Source: Sipunculus nudus (lineage: Eukaryota; Annelida; Sipuncula; Golfingiida; Sipunculidae). Taken from it: a DNA stretch of 64,000 bases. The position numbers were made by a program, and so were the translations under genes. Below the pieces are notes generated by a model that worked only from the letters and a program-made list of their open reading frames with translations, searched no databases and was not told where the DNA came from. The first letter of the stretch is position 1; each line of letters starts with the position of its first letter. The DNA is taken from contig CM049313.1 in assembly GCA_026874595.1 (NCBI GenBank), positions 26,722,008 to 26,786,007 of the forward strand, written 5' to 3'. Below are positions 1-10,811 of this stretch, piece by piece.

Positions 1-2095
1 CGGCCGATTTCTACGAGTGGTGGCTGTATAATGACACAGAACGGCCGATTTCTACGAGTGGTGGCTGTATAATGACACAGAACGGCCGTTGTCTGCGAGT
101 GGTGACTGTATAATGACACAGAACGGCCGATTTCTACGAGTGGTGGCTGTATAATGACACAGAACGGCCGATTTCTACGAGTGGTGGCTGTATAATGACA
201 CAGAACGGCCGATTTCTACGAGTGGTGACTGTATAATGACACAGAACGGCCGATTTCTACGAGTGGTGACTGTATAATGACACAGAACGGCCGTTGTCTG
301 CGAGTGGTGACTGTATAATGACACAGAACGGCCGATGTCTACGAGTGGTGGCTGTATAATGACACAGAACGGCCGTTTTCTACGAGTGGTGGCTGTATAA
401 TGACACAGAACGGCCGTTGTCTGCGAGTGGTGACTGTATAATGACACAGAACGGCCGATTTCTACGAGTGGTGGCTGTATAATGACACAGAACGGCCGAT
501 TTCTACGAGTGGTGGCTGTATAATGACACAGAACGGCCGATTTCTACGAGTGGTGACTGTATAATGACACAGAACGGCCGATTTCTACGAGTGGTGACTG
601 TATAATGACACAGAACGGCCGATTTCTACGAGTGGTGACTGTATAATGACACAGAACGGCCGTTGTCTGCGAGTGGTGACTGTATAATGACACAGAACGG
701 CCGATTTCTACGAGTGGTGGCTGTATAATGACACAGAACGGCCGATTTCTACGAGTGGTGGCTGTATAATGACACAGAACGGCCGATTTCTACGAGTGGT
801 GACTGTATAATGACACAGAACGGCCGATTTCTACGAGTGGTGACTGTATAATGACACAGAACGGCCGTTGTCTACGAGTGGTGGCTGTATAATGACACAG
901 AACGGCCGATTTCTACGAGTGGTGGCTGTATAATGACACAGAACGGCCGTTGTCTGCGAGTGGTGACTGTATAATGACACAGAACGGCCGATTTCTACGA
1001 GTGGTGGCTGTATAATGACACAGAACGGCCGATGTCTACGAGTGGTGGCTGTATAATGACACAGAACGGCCGATTTCTACGAGTGGTGGCTGTATAATGA
1101 CACAGAACGGCCGTTGTCTGCGAGTGGTGACTGTATAATGACACAGAACGGCCGATTTCTACGAGTGGTGGCTGTATAATGACACAGAACGGCCGATTTC
1201 TACGAGTGGTGGCTGTATAATGACACAGAACGGCCGATTTCTACGAGTGGTGACTGTATAATGACACAGAACGGCCGTTGTCTGCGAGTGGTGACTGTAT
1301 AATGACACAGAACGGCCGATGTCTACGAGTGGTGACTGTATAATGACACAGAACGGCCGTTGTCTGCGAGTGGTGACTGTATAATGACACAGAACGGCCG
1401 ATGTCTACGAGTGGTGGCTGTATAATGACACAGAACGGCCGATTTCTACGAGTGGTGACTGTATAATGACACAGAACGGCCGATTTCTACGAGTGGTGAC
1501 TGTATAATGACACAGAACGGCCGTTGTCTGCGAGTGGTGGCTGTATAATGACACAGAACGGCCGATGTCTACGAGTGGTGACTGTATAATGACACAGAAC
1601 GGCCGTTGTCTGCGAGTGGTGACTGTATAATGACACAGAACGGCCGATTTCTACGAGTGGTGGCTGTATAATGACACAGAACGGCCGATTTCTACGAGTG
1701 GTGGCTGTATAATGACACAGAACGGCCGTTGTCTGCGAGTGGTGACTGTATAATGACACAGAACGGCCGTTGTCTGCGAGTGGTGACTGTATAATGACAC
1801 AGAACGGCCGATTTCTACGAGTGGTGGCTGTATAATGACACAGAACGGCCGATTTCTACGAGTGGTGGCTGTATAATGACACAGAACGGCCGATTTCTAC
1901 GAGTGGTGGCTGTATAATGACACAGAACGGCCGTTGTCTGCGAATGGTGACTGTATAATGACACAGAACGGCCGATTTCTACGAGTGGTGGCTGTATAAT
2001 GACACAGAACGGCCGATTTCTACGAGTGGTGGCTGTATAATGACACAGAACGGCCGATTTCTACGAGTGGTGACTGTATAATGACACAGAACGGC
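1..2095. repeat. 41-bp satellite array (about 51 units)
   Basis: Head-to-tail 41-bp units, each starting CGGCCG and ending in ATGACACAGAA, fill the first 2.1 kb with no spacer. Units differ at a few fixed sites: GATTTCTAC, GTTGTCTGC or GATGTCTAC after CGGCCG, and GTGGC or GTGAC in the middle. Three units make 123 bp, so long open frames arise that are not genes. The array lies upstream of a uridine phosphorylase exon and is therefore probably intronic. It begins before the window. Confidence 0.97.
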
Positions 2096-2260
2096 CGATG
2101 TCTATGAGTGTTGACACTATATTGTTATCGAAGGGCCAATGTCTACGAGGGGTGACCCTCTATAATGATAGAATGGCCATAATCTAACAGTAGTGACTTT
2201 ATATAATGATAAAGAACGACCGATGTTTAGGATTTCTGACTCTATAATGAAAGATATAAA
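2096..2260. repeat. Degenerate edge of the 41-bp satellite
   Basis: About four diverged units follow the clean array. They keep pieces such as GTCTACGAG and CTATAATGA but have indels and substitutions, as expected at a satellite edge where homogenisation fails. Confidence 0.8.
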
Positions 2261-2261
2261 T

Positions 2262-2450
2262 CATTTGATATTTAAATAGTAATATTGTAAGGCGGGCATC
2301 GTGGAGACAGACGATATAAATCCCTGGACATTTAAATAGTAATATTGTACGGCGGGCATTGTGGAGACGGACGATAATATTGTATGGCGGGCATTGTGGA
2401 GACAGACGGTATATATCCCTTGATATTTAAATAGTGATATTGTATTGTTG
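2262..2450. repeat. Short tandem repeat (about 3 units)
   Basis: Three imperfect units share TTTAAATAGTAATATTG followed by GGCGGGCATTGTGGAGACAG. The middle unit is shortened. No coding capacity is credible here; the open frame read on the - strand is a by-product of the repeat. Confidence 0.8.
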
Positions 2451-2484
2451 ACAGCGTTATTTAGACTTTTCGCTTTCGTTTCAG

Positions 2485-2623
2485 GCAATATTAGGGAAAC
2501 TGGTCAGTCGACCAGCTATATTGGATCGTCAACTGGCAGAAGAAATTGTCAACTGCAAAAGCCAGGATGATGACTTCCAGGTGGTCCTTGGCAAGACGAT
2601 GTGCACCAATGACTTCTATGAAG
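2485..2623 (+). CDS. UPP: Uridine phosphorylase, internal exon
   Basis: This exon encodes 46 residues plus the first base of a glycine codon. It reads like the uridine phosphorylase segment just before the uracil-binding loop, ending in the family-typical TMCTNDFYE. A pyrimidine-rich acceptor (TTTCGTTTCAG) precedes it and a donor (GAAG/GTACAAGT) follows. It ends in phase 1, matching the phase-1 start of the exon at 18987, so the joined reading gives FYE-GQGRLDG as known in this family. The enzyme splits uridine with phosphate to uracil and ribose-1-phosphate in cytosolic pyrimidine salvage. Upstream exons (phosphate-binding part) are outside the window. The sequence is intact, so I take the gene as live. 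Confidence 0.9.
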
Positions 2624-2689
2624 GTACAAGTTAGTCCATGGGCCAGTATAGGGGTATAGCTCCTGCCTCCCCCCTCCCCCCCCCCCTTT

Positions 2690-3250
2690 TTTATCAAACC
2701 GCGTCAAAGTGCCATGCAAGTTTGCGACTTACGGAAATCTTTTAAGGGGCTTTGGTCACAAAATCGACTCTAACTTCCTAAAAATTAACCCTGTCATGGT
2801 AAAATAACACCAATTTACTCCCCTTTTATTGCGGAATAAGGTAGATATATTACTGTGTTTGTAATTTGATTTGTTACATACTTAGTGCAGCTATATCCAA
2901 ATCACAAAATAATTTTGAAAAATTTATGAATGTATGGGCCTTTTTTTACCAAAAGTTTTGACACAGTAATTTGTATGGATTTTCTTCATAATCTGAGTTT
3001 ATTTTATTTTTTCCTAAGGTTAAAAAAGTATGAAAATGAATGTTGGTGGTTGAAACAGGGTGGATTTTTCGATAAATGGCCCTTTTATCGAACCGCGCCA
3101 AAGTGCCAAGTTCGCGGCTGAGGGAAATCGGTAAGGGGATATGGTCACAGAATCGACTGTAACTTCCTTAAGACTAGTCCTATAGTTTAAAAAAATAAAC
3201 ACCATTGTACTCCTCTCTTATTGCTAAACAAGTTAGATATAGCCCCGATT
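2690..3250 (-). repeat. Dispersed repeat, two ~390-bp tandem units
   Basis: The segment ATCAAACCGCG to GTAGATATA occurs twice in a row, around 2690-2850 and 3088-3245, with a spacer rich in A/T. The same family, in the opposite orientation, is at 8690-9030, and a partial copy is at 18225-18345. A shared core is ACCATACCCCCTTACCGATT read on the other strand. There is no coding content; it looks like a non-autonomous mobile repeat in the uridine phosphorylase intron. Confidence 0.7.
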
Positions 3251-3265
3251 ATGTAATTTCGGTAG

Positions 3266-3350
3266 CGTCTTGACGCGATCAGGCTACAGGGTGTCATGTG
3301 CATGCAGGCAGTCATAAGTGTATCGGGCTCCAGGCTGGACGTGTAGCATA
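3266..3350 (+). repeat. Probable 5' LTR remnant of gypsy fragment
   Basis: About 85 bp beginning GACGCGATCAGGCTACAGG and running to GGCTGGACGTGTAGCATA match, with scattered differences, a second copy on the far side of the gypsy pol remnant (5336-5371 continuing at 6025-6060). Two direct copies flanking an integrase remnant fit LTR pieces, but full LTR edges are not visible. Confidence 0.5.
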
Positions 3351-3815
3351 TAATGATAAAAAAACTTGCTAACCTTGTCAAAATGGCATAAACTGCAAGT
3401 ATAAAATGGCATTCGACTCAAAGCTCTGCCGTTTCATTGATCAGGTTCGGCTCTCGATTGGCATGGCTGGGTCTCCGCTGCTTCTGCCTTTGTGGATTGT
3501 GGATGCTGTGGCTTTCCTCAGGTCACCGGTGCGGGTAAAACGTAAAAAACGCGGGTATATGTAAAACGTATCGGTCACCCCATCTTTTCCATAATGGAGG
3601 TACTACTCTCACAAGAACGCTCCATCAAAGAACTTACCGACGCTCTGAGACACTCAGCGTCGTAAAACCCCTATCACATTAGTAGGTGATCTAATTTAGC
3701 AAAATAGTCAGTGCCACTGGCAGGTAGGTTGCGTTTCATGATAGAGGCACGAACTACCTACCTAACATTGTTAGAGAAACTTGCAAACTTTACAGGTAAG
3801 AAAAACACACACCAC
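3350..3815. other. No gene seen; probably decayed retroelement leader
   Basis: Between the LTR-like repeat and the first recognisable integrase codons I see no open frame of note. A short frame near 3592-3660 has a peptide of unknown origin and could be gag or spacer remnant. Confidence 0.3.
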
Positions 3816-4800
3816 AAGTTTTAATCCGGCCTGTAATGGTCAAAGTGAACGTCAGTAGTCCATCATTTTGGGATACTTGTCCAAATTATTAAATACCGAT
3901 CGTGACTGTTGGGGACGAGTATATACCATTTGTGCAGTTCGCATACTACACCAGTACATGTTTAGACAGCACAGAATACACGCTGTACTTCTTGGTGCAC
4001 GGTAGACACCCGAAATTTCCATTTGACCTTGACATTTGAGATGCATGACAAATTACCTCGGAAAGCCGCAAATTTCATAGCTCCTCTCCTCTCACAATCT
4101 GAGACGGCTCGCCGAGCAGCAGGCGAAATCCTCCATGAGCGTAAACCGGCAATGCAAGAACTTGTTAGAAAAACAGCAAATCACCCCTGCTTCCAGGTTA
4201 GTGACACTGTATACATTTACAAATCTGTCCTTGCCACTGGTCAAATGCGAAAACTGCTCCGTCCCTGGGTAGGTCCGTATCGTATATCGTTGAAAAACTG
4301 GCTGATTTCCATGTACGCGTCGGTGGCAGTAGTGATGGCAAATAAGTGATGAAAAAAGATCCACATTAATCGCCTAAAACGGGGATTTCCGAGACATCAA
4401 ACACTGTTACATTCCCGATCCCCCAAAACCTTGATAATGCCGAACAAGCTGTGCTTGATTCGGATGAAGTGGCTGGCGATCAACTTCTTTATACAGAGGC
4501 AGACAAAGCACCCCCTGAAGGGTCCCAGGTAAATATCGCCCCCCCCCCCCCAGTGGTTCAAATTATCCTCCTAATTCAACAAGATCTGAATATGGTCAAT
4601 AATGGGATGTAGAAAAGATTATTAGAAAGAAATACATAAAAAATAGCTGGCAGTACAGGGTCAAGTGGCTTACATATCCTGCTTCCTACAATAGATGGGT
4701 AGAATTTGCCGATGTCACGCCAAACTGCCAACAGCTTACAAAAAAAAGTCATTACAAGATCCCTACCGACAGACGGAGTCAAAGAAAACATTGACTACAT
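3815..4800 (+). pseudogene. Ty3/gypsy pol remnant: integrase end and chromodomain
   Basis: Decayed reading frames on the + strand. Near 3820 a frame reads like the end of the integrase catalytic core (PACNGQSER). Around 3940-4020 another reads as the GRHPKFPFD segment that follows the core. 4023-4349 is open for 108 codons and reads as the integrase C-terminal DNA-binding region (HPCFQVSDTVYIYK, then LLRPWVGPYRI). About 4590-4740 encodes a chromodomain-like stretch (WQYRVKWLTYP, then NRWVEFADV) that would tether integration to chromatin. In-frame stops and shifts make it inactive. The upstream protease, RT and RNase H regions are missing or unrecognisable. It is probably a relic of a chromodomain-bearing gypsy. 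Confidence 0.75.
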
Positions 4801-5371
4801 TACTTTGTACTTAAACTTTCATTTAGATTACTTCTGTTGATAAAAATTTTTATGACTGTTAGTGTTAATTCCATACTGTAATGTTTCCTATTAACCGCTG
4901 CCACACATCTCCTAAACCCACAAGTACGAGCCGGATGTGTTCATGTATATATGTACGAGACCATCAGCCGTAAGGACACTAACGTGGAACATTCACTGCA
5001 TGAATGGTTAGGTCTGCACGCGCAGCTGAACGAAAGACCCCCCCCCCCCCCCCCAAACCTCGTGGCTAATGACATGGTAATCATTTTGGCTACATCATAG
5101 TACATGTACTTGAGCTCACAGTATGATTAATCGCAGTGATCTGGACTACACAGTCACCCTTAGTTAAATGTATATATTACTAGTTTCATGTGCTTTTATT
5201 GTATGTTCATTGTAAGTCTCATGTTTAAACGTAACAATGTATCATAATTTGTTTGTTTTTGTAAATGAGCCAGCCTGTCCGATCCTTTTATGTATTGTAT
5301 CACTGCTTTGTATGATAACCACTCGTCCCGACGCGATCAGGCTGCAGGATTTCATGTGCAGGTAGTCTTAA
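4800..5371 (+). other. Unassigned sequence after gypsy remnant, ending in LTR-like repeat
   Basis: AT-rich sequence with C-runs at 5038-5054 and no coding signal. From 5336 it matches the repeat at 3266 (GACGCGATCAGGCT), so the end of this stretch is the left half of the second LTR-like copy. It is split at 5371 by a TTAA-flanked insertion. Confidence 0.45.
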
Positions 5372-6024
5372 AGGGTACCTGTAGTGAATTTCAATAATTA
5401 GGTATTTAAAAAAATCACATATGATACTAGTGATTCCGCTTGGTTACGTTGTATCCGTTTAGACCCACTTAAGTGACAAGCCATAATTTTGCTTCTTGAA
5501 CGCTGTTTTCACCTTGTAATTTGACACACTGAGCAACTGCTGAACACGTTGTTTACTCGTACGCGTTAACCTGGACAGCTGAGTGGTAAAACGCTTGGCT
5601 CTCTCCGCTGGCGACCCGGGTTCAATCCCCGGCGTGGCTATGAGAGTGGGTTGTAGTTGCCCGTCCAAGGCCGGTAGTTTTCTCCGGGTACTCCGGTTTC
5701 CTCCACCCCTGCAGACTACCGAACGCCATCAACCGAGCCATGGAGAGTGCCTCGATTAGTTATAATAACTATTTGTACAATCCATGAAAAATAAATAGGT
5801 TTATATTTATTTATTTATATTTAACCCGGAATCAACGACTGTACGTCACTTCCGGCCGGCAATGGCTGCTCACTATTGGTTCTGTCCGAGCGGGTAATTC
5901 ATGTGATAAAATAATTCAGTATACTACTTTATGGTGTTATTTTTACTGAATACGCGCGTCTTTTGTTTATGAGTAGTGCATAAAGCACGATAAATGTTGT
6001 TATTATGACCAATACCGGTACCCT
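5372..6024. mobile_element. TTAA-flanked MITE (piggyBac-type target site)
   Basis: Element of 653 bp with termini AGGGTACCTGTA and, inverted at the other end, AGGGTACCGGTA. Both sides carry TTAA (5368-5371 and 6025-6028), the duplication typical of piggyBac transposons. Removing one TTAA plus the element rejoins the LTR-like repeat seen at 3266, which supports a clean insertion. It has no transposase frame, so it is non-autonomous, and it contains a SINE. Confidence 0.8.
5565..5815 (+). mobile_element. tRNA-derived SINE
   Basis: A tRNA-like head has an A box (GCTGAGTGG) and a B box (GGTTCAATCCC) at normal RNA polymerase III spacing. A body with TTTTCTCCGGGTACTCCGG follows, then an AT-rich tail of TTTATTTATTTA type. 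The central CCGGGTACTCCGG motif recalls conserved SINE core domains in marine invertebrates. It is not a functional tRNA, since the acceptor stem does not close. It sits inside the TTAA-flanked MITE. Confidence 0.8.
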
Positions 6025-6110
6025 TTAAGTGTATGGCTGGACGTATATGTATTACTGAATTAAATGTATTGAATGTGAGAACTCGTTCTGTTCATTTGCA
6101 GCAACGTAAC
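6025..6110 (+). repeat. Right half of the second LTR-like copy
   Basis: AAGTGTATGGCTGGACGTAT continues the match to the repeat at 3266, which was interrupted at 5371. The similarity fades after about 50-80 bp. Confidence 0.5.
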
Positions 6111-6354
6111 AATGCATATATATATATTTGTGTGTATGTGCGCGTTTTTACAAATGACCACGACTTCAGGACGTTGTCTGGTTTTCACTACAAATATACA
6201 TTTTCTATACCAATTTATACATATCTTATTGTATCCTCCAAAACAGAGTTTTTTTCGGATACTATGTTTTCAGTCGGACGCCGCCGCCGCCGCATAGGTT
6301 TCCACTGGGCGGAATTTTTTTTATATTCGAGATTATGATCGGGTCACATGTGAA

Positions 6355-7820
6355 CTGCTGCGCCCTCATTTTTGGTTGACCTCTGACCTTTCCTCTCTGC
6401 CCAGCGTTCATTTGTGCGTCTGTTTCCACACATAAACCCACATATCTCGGGAACCGTTTGACCGATCAGGACAAAAATTTTGCACAAATTTAGACCTTGG
6501 ATATCATATAACATTCACTAAAAATAGTGGCGCCACCTGCAACCATTTTTGCACAGCGTCCATCTGTTCATTTGCCTTGGGATAAAATCACTCATATCTC
6601 TGCATTGGTTGAACTTATCCACCTGAAGTCCTGGATAGCTTTCTTGATTTTATGACAGTTGGCGCCACCTACATTTACGTTAACGCTGCAGACATCCAAG
6701 CTCATATCTCGGGAATCGTCTGACCGATTGGGCCAACATTTTGCATGTGTATAGATCTCACATAGCTCTCAATCATACGCAAAACTGGTGGCGCCACCTG
6801 CAACAATTTTTGCACAGCGTCCGTCTGTTTGTCTGCCGTTGGATCTGCCTTAAGATAAAATCACTCATATCTCGGCAGTGGTTTGACTTATTCACCTGAA
6901 ATTTTGCAGGTTTATACATCCTGGACAGCTTTCTTGATTTTATGACAGGTGGCACCACCTTAATTCACGTTTACGCTGCAGACATCCAAGCTCATATCTC
7001 GGGAACCGTTTGACCAATTGGGCCAAAATTTTGCATGTGTATAGATCTCACATAGCTCTTTGTCATACGCAAAACTGGTGGCCCCTCCTGCAACAAATTT
7101 TGCACAGCGTCCGTCTGTTTGTCTGCCATTGGATAACATTACTCATATCTTGGCAGTGGTTTGACATATCTGCCTAAAATTTTGCAGGTTTATTCATCTT
7201 GGATAGCTTTCTGGATTTTGTGGCAGGTGGCGCCACCTACATTTATGTTTACGCTGCAGACATCAAGGCTTATATCTCAGGACAGGTTTGCTGTATCTTC
7301 CTGAATTTTTGCATGTGTATAGATCTCACATAGTTCTATATCATACATAAAACTGGAGGCGCCACCTGCAACCATTTTTGCACAGCGTCCGTCTGTTTGT
7401 CTGCCATGGGCTAAAATCACTCATATCTCAGTAGTGGTTTGACTTATCTGCCTAAAATTTTGCCTGTTTATACATCTTTGATAGTTTTCTCGATTTTGTG
7501 GCAGGTGGCGCCACCTACATTTATGTTTATGCTGCAGACATCCAGGCTTATATCTAAGGACTGGTTTGACATATCCCCCTGAAATTTTGCATGTCTATAG
7601 ATCTCACATAGCTCTTAATCATACAAAAGATTGGTGGCGCTACCTGCCACCATTTTTGCACAGCGTCCTTCTGTTTGTCTGCTGTGGGATAAAATTTCTC
7701 CTATACAAGTAGTGGTTTGACTTATCTGCCTAAAATTTTGCATATGTATACAACTTGGACAGCTTTCTGGATTTTGTGGTAGGTGGCGCAACCTACATAC
7801 ACATTTCGGCTGCAGACAAC
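6355..7820 (+). repeat. ~280-bp tandem array with paired GGTGGCGCCACC palindromes
   Basis: Five diverged units start near 6441, 6701, 6991, 7270 and 7549 at CTCATATCTCGGGAACCG. Each unit carries two palindromes: one in AAAACTGGTGGCGCCACCTG before CAACCATTTTTGCACAGCG, and one in GACAGGTGGCGCCACCTACA. The same family is at 49030-50100 and inverted at 30890-31420. There is no coding content. Flanks at 6110-6355 and 7820-8040 hold nothing recognisable. Confidence 0.9.
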
Positions 7821-8054
7821 CATGCTAATATGTAACACACCTCACTCTATTTCCCCTTGCCACTCAATCCATGCCTCACTTCACCCGTCCCACTCTGGTT
7901 TCGGCGAATACACGTAGTCGCTTTTCGATTACCCATATTCCTGTTAAGCCATAAAAATGAATAAATTGGTACTTATTTCATGATCCTCTGACTAGTACTT
8001 CGGAAGTTATAGTTGATTTTAGTAACCATACCCCGTTTCCTTTAGCCTTGACAC

Positions 8055-8433
8055 TATGACATTGTTTGATACATTTACATTTATTAGTTTTATAAAGCGT
8101 CTTCAGTAATATAAAATTATTCTAAAACGCTTCACATAAAAAACATAAAATGTACATTGAAATCAGATGTATACACATAATTTGAATTATCAAATACATA
8201 TTAAAACAGTAAAAGGTAAGATATTTAAAATGATTAACTAATAAACCTTTCCTCGTTAATGGTTAAATCACTAAAAGCCTGACGGAAGTCTTCAAATCAC
8301 TAAAAGCCTGACGGAAGTCTTCAAGGATTTTTTAAAATAGGTCAATGAAGTCTGCATTCTAACGTTTATGGGAAGTTGGTTCCAGAGTTTGGGTGCGCAG
8401 GTATAGAAACTTCGTTCACCGAAAGTTTTCCTG

Positions 8434-8440
<7 letters not shown>
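8055..8440 (-). mobile_element. 3' end of a non-LTR retrotransposon
   Basis: On the - strand, from about 8436 down to 8290, the frame reads as the conserved last part of a LINE reverse transcriptase protein (GERSFYTCAPKLWNQLP, then SLTYFKKSLKT). A stop and an AT-rich 3' UTR ending AATAAATGTAAATGTATC follow. This fits a 5'-truncated CR1/L2/Jockey-like copy. A direct 30-bp duplication at 8265-8320 lies at the stop codon. Confidence 0.75.

Positions 8441-8521
<81 letters not shown>
8439..8521. repeat. Compound (CT)n(AT)n microsatellite
   Basis: A CT run passes directly into an AT run, next to the LINE fragment. Confidence 0.97.
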
Positions 8522-8525
<4 letters not shown>

Positions 8526-8689
8526 GTAAATCCAAACAAATATATTGTTTCTTAACATTTTGCTAAAAGTGTGCACACATTTTAAAAATCTAACTTATTA
8601 TTGGAAATGGATTAAACTACTCTTAACAGGCACGTAGTACATCCCAACACATGCACTTTTATCTCTAACCTGTTTAGCAATAAGAGAGA

Positions 8690-9170
8690 AGTAAAATGGT
8701 GTTTATTTCACTACCACAGGACTATTTGACCATACCCCCTTACCGATTTCCCTCAGCCGCGAACTTGGCACTCTGACGCGGTTCGATAAAAGGGCCATTT
8801 TTCGAAAAATCCACCATGTTTCAACCACCAACATTCATTTTCATAATTTAGGGACTTCAAAAACAATAAAATAAACTCAGATTATGAAGAAAATCCATTT
8901 AATTTTTTGTGTCAAAACTTTTGTTTTGTGATTTGGATATAGCTGCAATAAATAAGCATGTAACACATCAAAATACAAACACAGTTATATCTTTCTTGTT
9001 CCGCAATAAAAGGGGAGTATTTATTTTACAACCAGCCTGTAAATCCCCGTGTGTTACAGGGTAACACATGATCTTGTGTTTAAGACATATAACACAAGCT
9101 TGTGTTGTGTTAACACAAACTTGTATTAATAATTGGTCATTGAGTGCATGACACAAGGCCTTTTGTTAAT
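8690..9170 (+). repeat. Dispersed ~390-bp repeat followed by TTAACACAAG motifs
   Basis: 8690-9030 matches the repeat at 2690-3250 in the opposite orientation (ACCATACCCCCTTACCGATT core). From 9040 to 9150 several short inverted motifs of the type AACACAAGCTTGTGTT follow. The same two parts occur together around 17870-18345. Confidence 0.75.
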
Positions 9171-9301
9171 TGCGTGGTCACAATAGACCCGTTTAGGCCT
9201 TACTCTATTAATCCGTATCAATATTATAACACTGAAAACAAGTTCGTCAAGCGGTTTGTAAAAATCACGGTCGACTAAGTTGTTCGTCATTAGAGGTAGG
9301 T

Positions 9302-9525
9302 ATGACGAACTCGACTACAGGACGAGCGGAGTTAGTCGGTGGGGCTAATTTTACCTTAAGTAGCACACATATCGCCACTGAAGCGCGCCCACTTTCTTTG
9401 TCTGGACTAGCTAACACCCACTGTGCTGTCCAGCCACGCGATGCTTTCTGTCACCGCCCTGCTCCAGAAAGGATAACAAATCCGTTTTGCAAGCTGAAAT
9501 CAAGCTTTGTTCTCCTGAATTTGTG
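9302..9525 (+). other. Possible first exon of a small unrecognised gene
   Basis: A 74-codon open frame of higher GC than its surroundings, followed by a donor-like GAATTT/GTGAGTAT at its end. The product is not recognised. It could instead be a 5' untranslated exon or chance. It lies inside the long uridine phosphorylase intron. Confidence 0.2.
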
Positions 9526-9769
9526 AGTATATAATATGTCATTGTGGATACCATTGCATGAGGTAAAATGTTTTTCTTCTAAATTGTAAAAATTATCTAA
9601 TTGAGGAACATAATTTTAGTCTTTCGTGCCGATATCCTGTCAATATCGCTCAGATGGCACATAAGATGTATATTATGCACTAGACGTATATTTTATACGA
9701 ATAAAAATGTTTCAATGTTCCCCGAAACCATTACTAAAACTTTGAATTATGATTAGCAGATTCCTTTAC

Positions 9770-10151
9770 ATATGCCAGAGCTTGTGCCGTTCGAATTGGT
9801 AGGAACACAGCATCTTCTTGGAGAAAAAAAAACTTATTCTATATTTAAGAAGGTAAGTCATCAGGTATGAAGACTGTAATATACCTAGATTTTTATATTA
9901 ACTATATATAGGCAGACATAAATGAGATTACCCAGCATTTCCTGAATTCGAGGTGAAATTCGATCATCAGAAGAAAGACATCTGAATGATGATAGCAATA
10001 ACAGTACATATTTATTTACAGATCAGTTTTTGTCTTATTGTTATGTAATGGCTAATTAAAATTTTTTTAAACGCCCTCTAAAAACATTTACACAAAGTAT
10101 CTGTCACTGTAATTCTCTAACTGATACTTCATTATACATACACATAATGAC

Positions 10152-10186
<35 letters not shown>

Positions 10187-10440
10187 TATTATTATTATTA
10201 TTATTATTATAATTATTATTAATCAGAATAATCATGATCACAAAACATATTAATATATAAATTCCCTTTCATTCGTGTATGGTTTAGGAGACGGATGCAG
10301 AGGAGACTGAAGTGTGCGTCAAGTACGAAGGTGATATTCACAAGGCTGAAAATGTCGGCATCATCATGGATAGGGTGCAGGCTGCAGAGTGTGTAGACAG
10401 AAACATACATTTAATGTTATTTAATGATGTAACTGACATT
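9770..10440 (+). other. Two candidate coding exons, function unknown
   Basis: A first candidate exon runs from an acceptor before 9764 (TTATGATTAGCAG) to a strong donor near 9853 (AAGAAG/GTAAGTC). It holds an ATG followed by PELVPFELVGTQHLLGE. A second starts after the acceptor TATGGTTTAG near 10289, continues in the same phase, and is open for about 50 codons (VCVKYEGDIHKAENVGIIMD) to a stop near 10465. Splice signals and phase agree, but I do not recognise the protein, and the gypsy insertion at 10769 may have cut off later exons. Chance is a real alternative. Confidence 0.28.
10147..10220. repeat. (AAT)n/(ATT)n palindromic microsatellite
   Basis: A run of ATA repeats meets a run of ATT repeats, giving a long perfect hairpin-forming trinucleotide palindrome. 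Confidence 0.95.
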
Positions 10441-10768
10441 ATGAATTTTCTCTTCGATCCATTCTGATTGAACATTCGTACCTATTTCTTATTGATTAAT
10501 ACATAGTTTCCGGTGAAAAGCATGTGGATATATTTGTCCATTTAATGAGATACATAATTTCTTTTATTTTCTTTGTACCACAGATTTAATGGTTACCTCG
10601 AGACTGATAAATAGCAGCGTAATTTGCATTAGACCAACAAATAATACTATCACTTACATTTTTATTTGCAAACACATTCTAAAATATCAAACTATAACTG
10701 GTTTTCTTCCATGCTATAACTTTAAAAAGTTACCATTCAGCCACTGTTTTTTTTTTTTTTTTGATTAC

Positions 10769-10803
10769 TGAATGATCGAGTATACTGCCGTCCGTTTCGG
10801 TTG
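10769..10803 (+). repeat. 5' LTR stub
   Basis: TACTGCCGTCCGTTTCGGTTG matches the start of the 3' LTR (TACTGCCGTCAGTTTCGGTTG) with one change. A 2-bp insertion follows the initial TG. After 10803 the match stops abruptly and gag sequence begins nearby. Confidence 0.7.
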
Positions 10804-10811
10804 TTATTTAT

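Noticed and set aside
175-1759. Two 90-codon open frames on the - strand
   Set aside because: They are read through the 41-bp satellite (three units per 123 bp) and have no independent coding signal.
1-2095. CRISPR-like array
   Set aside because: Units are contiguous 41-bp repeats without unique spacers, in an animal genome.
5565-5640. Functional tRNA gene
   Set aside because: A and B boxes are present but the acceptor stem does not pair and a SINE body follows directly.
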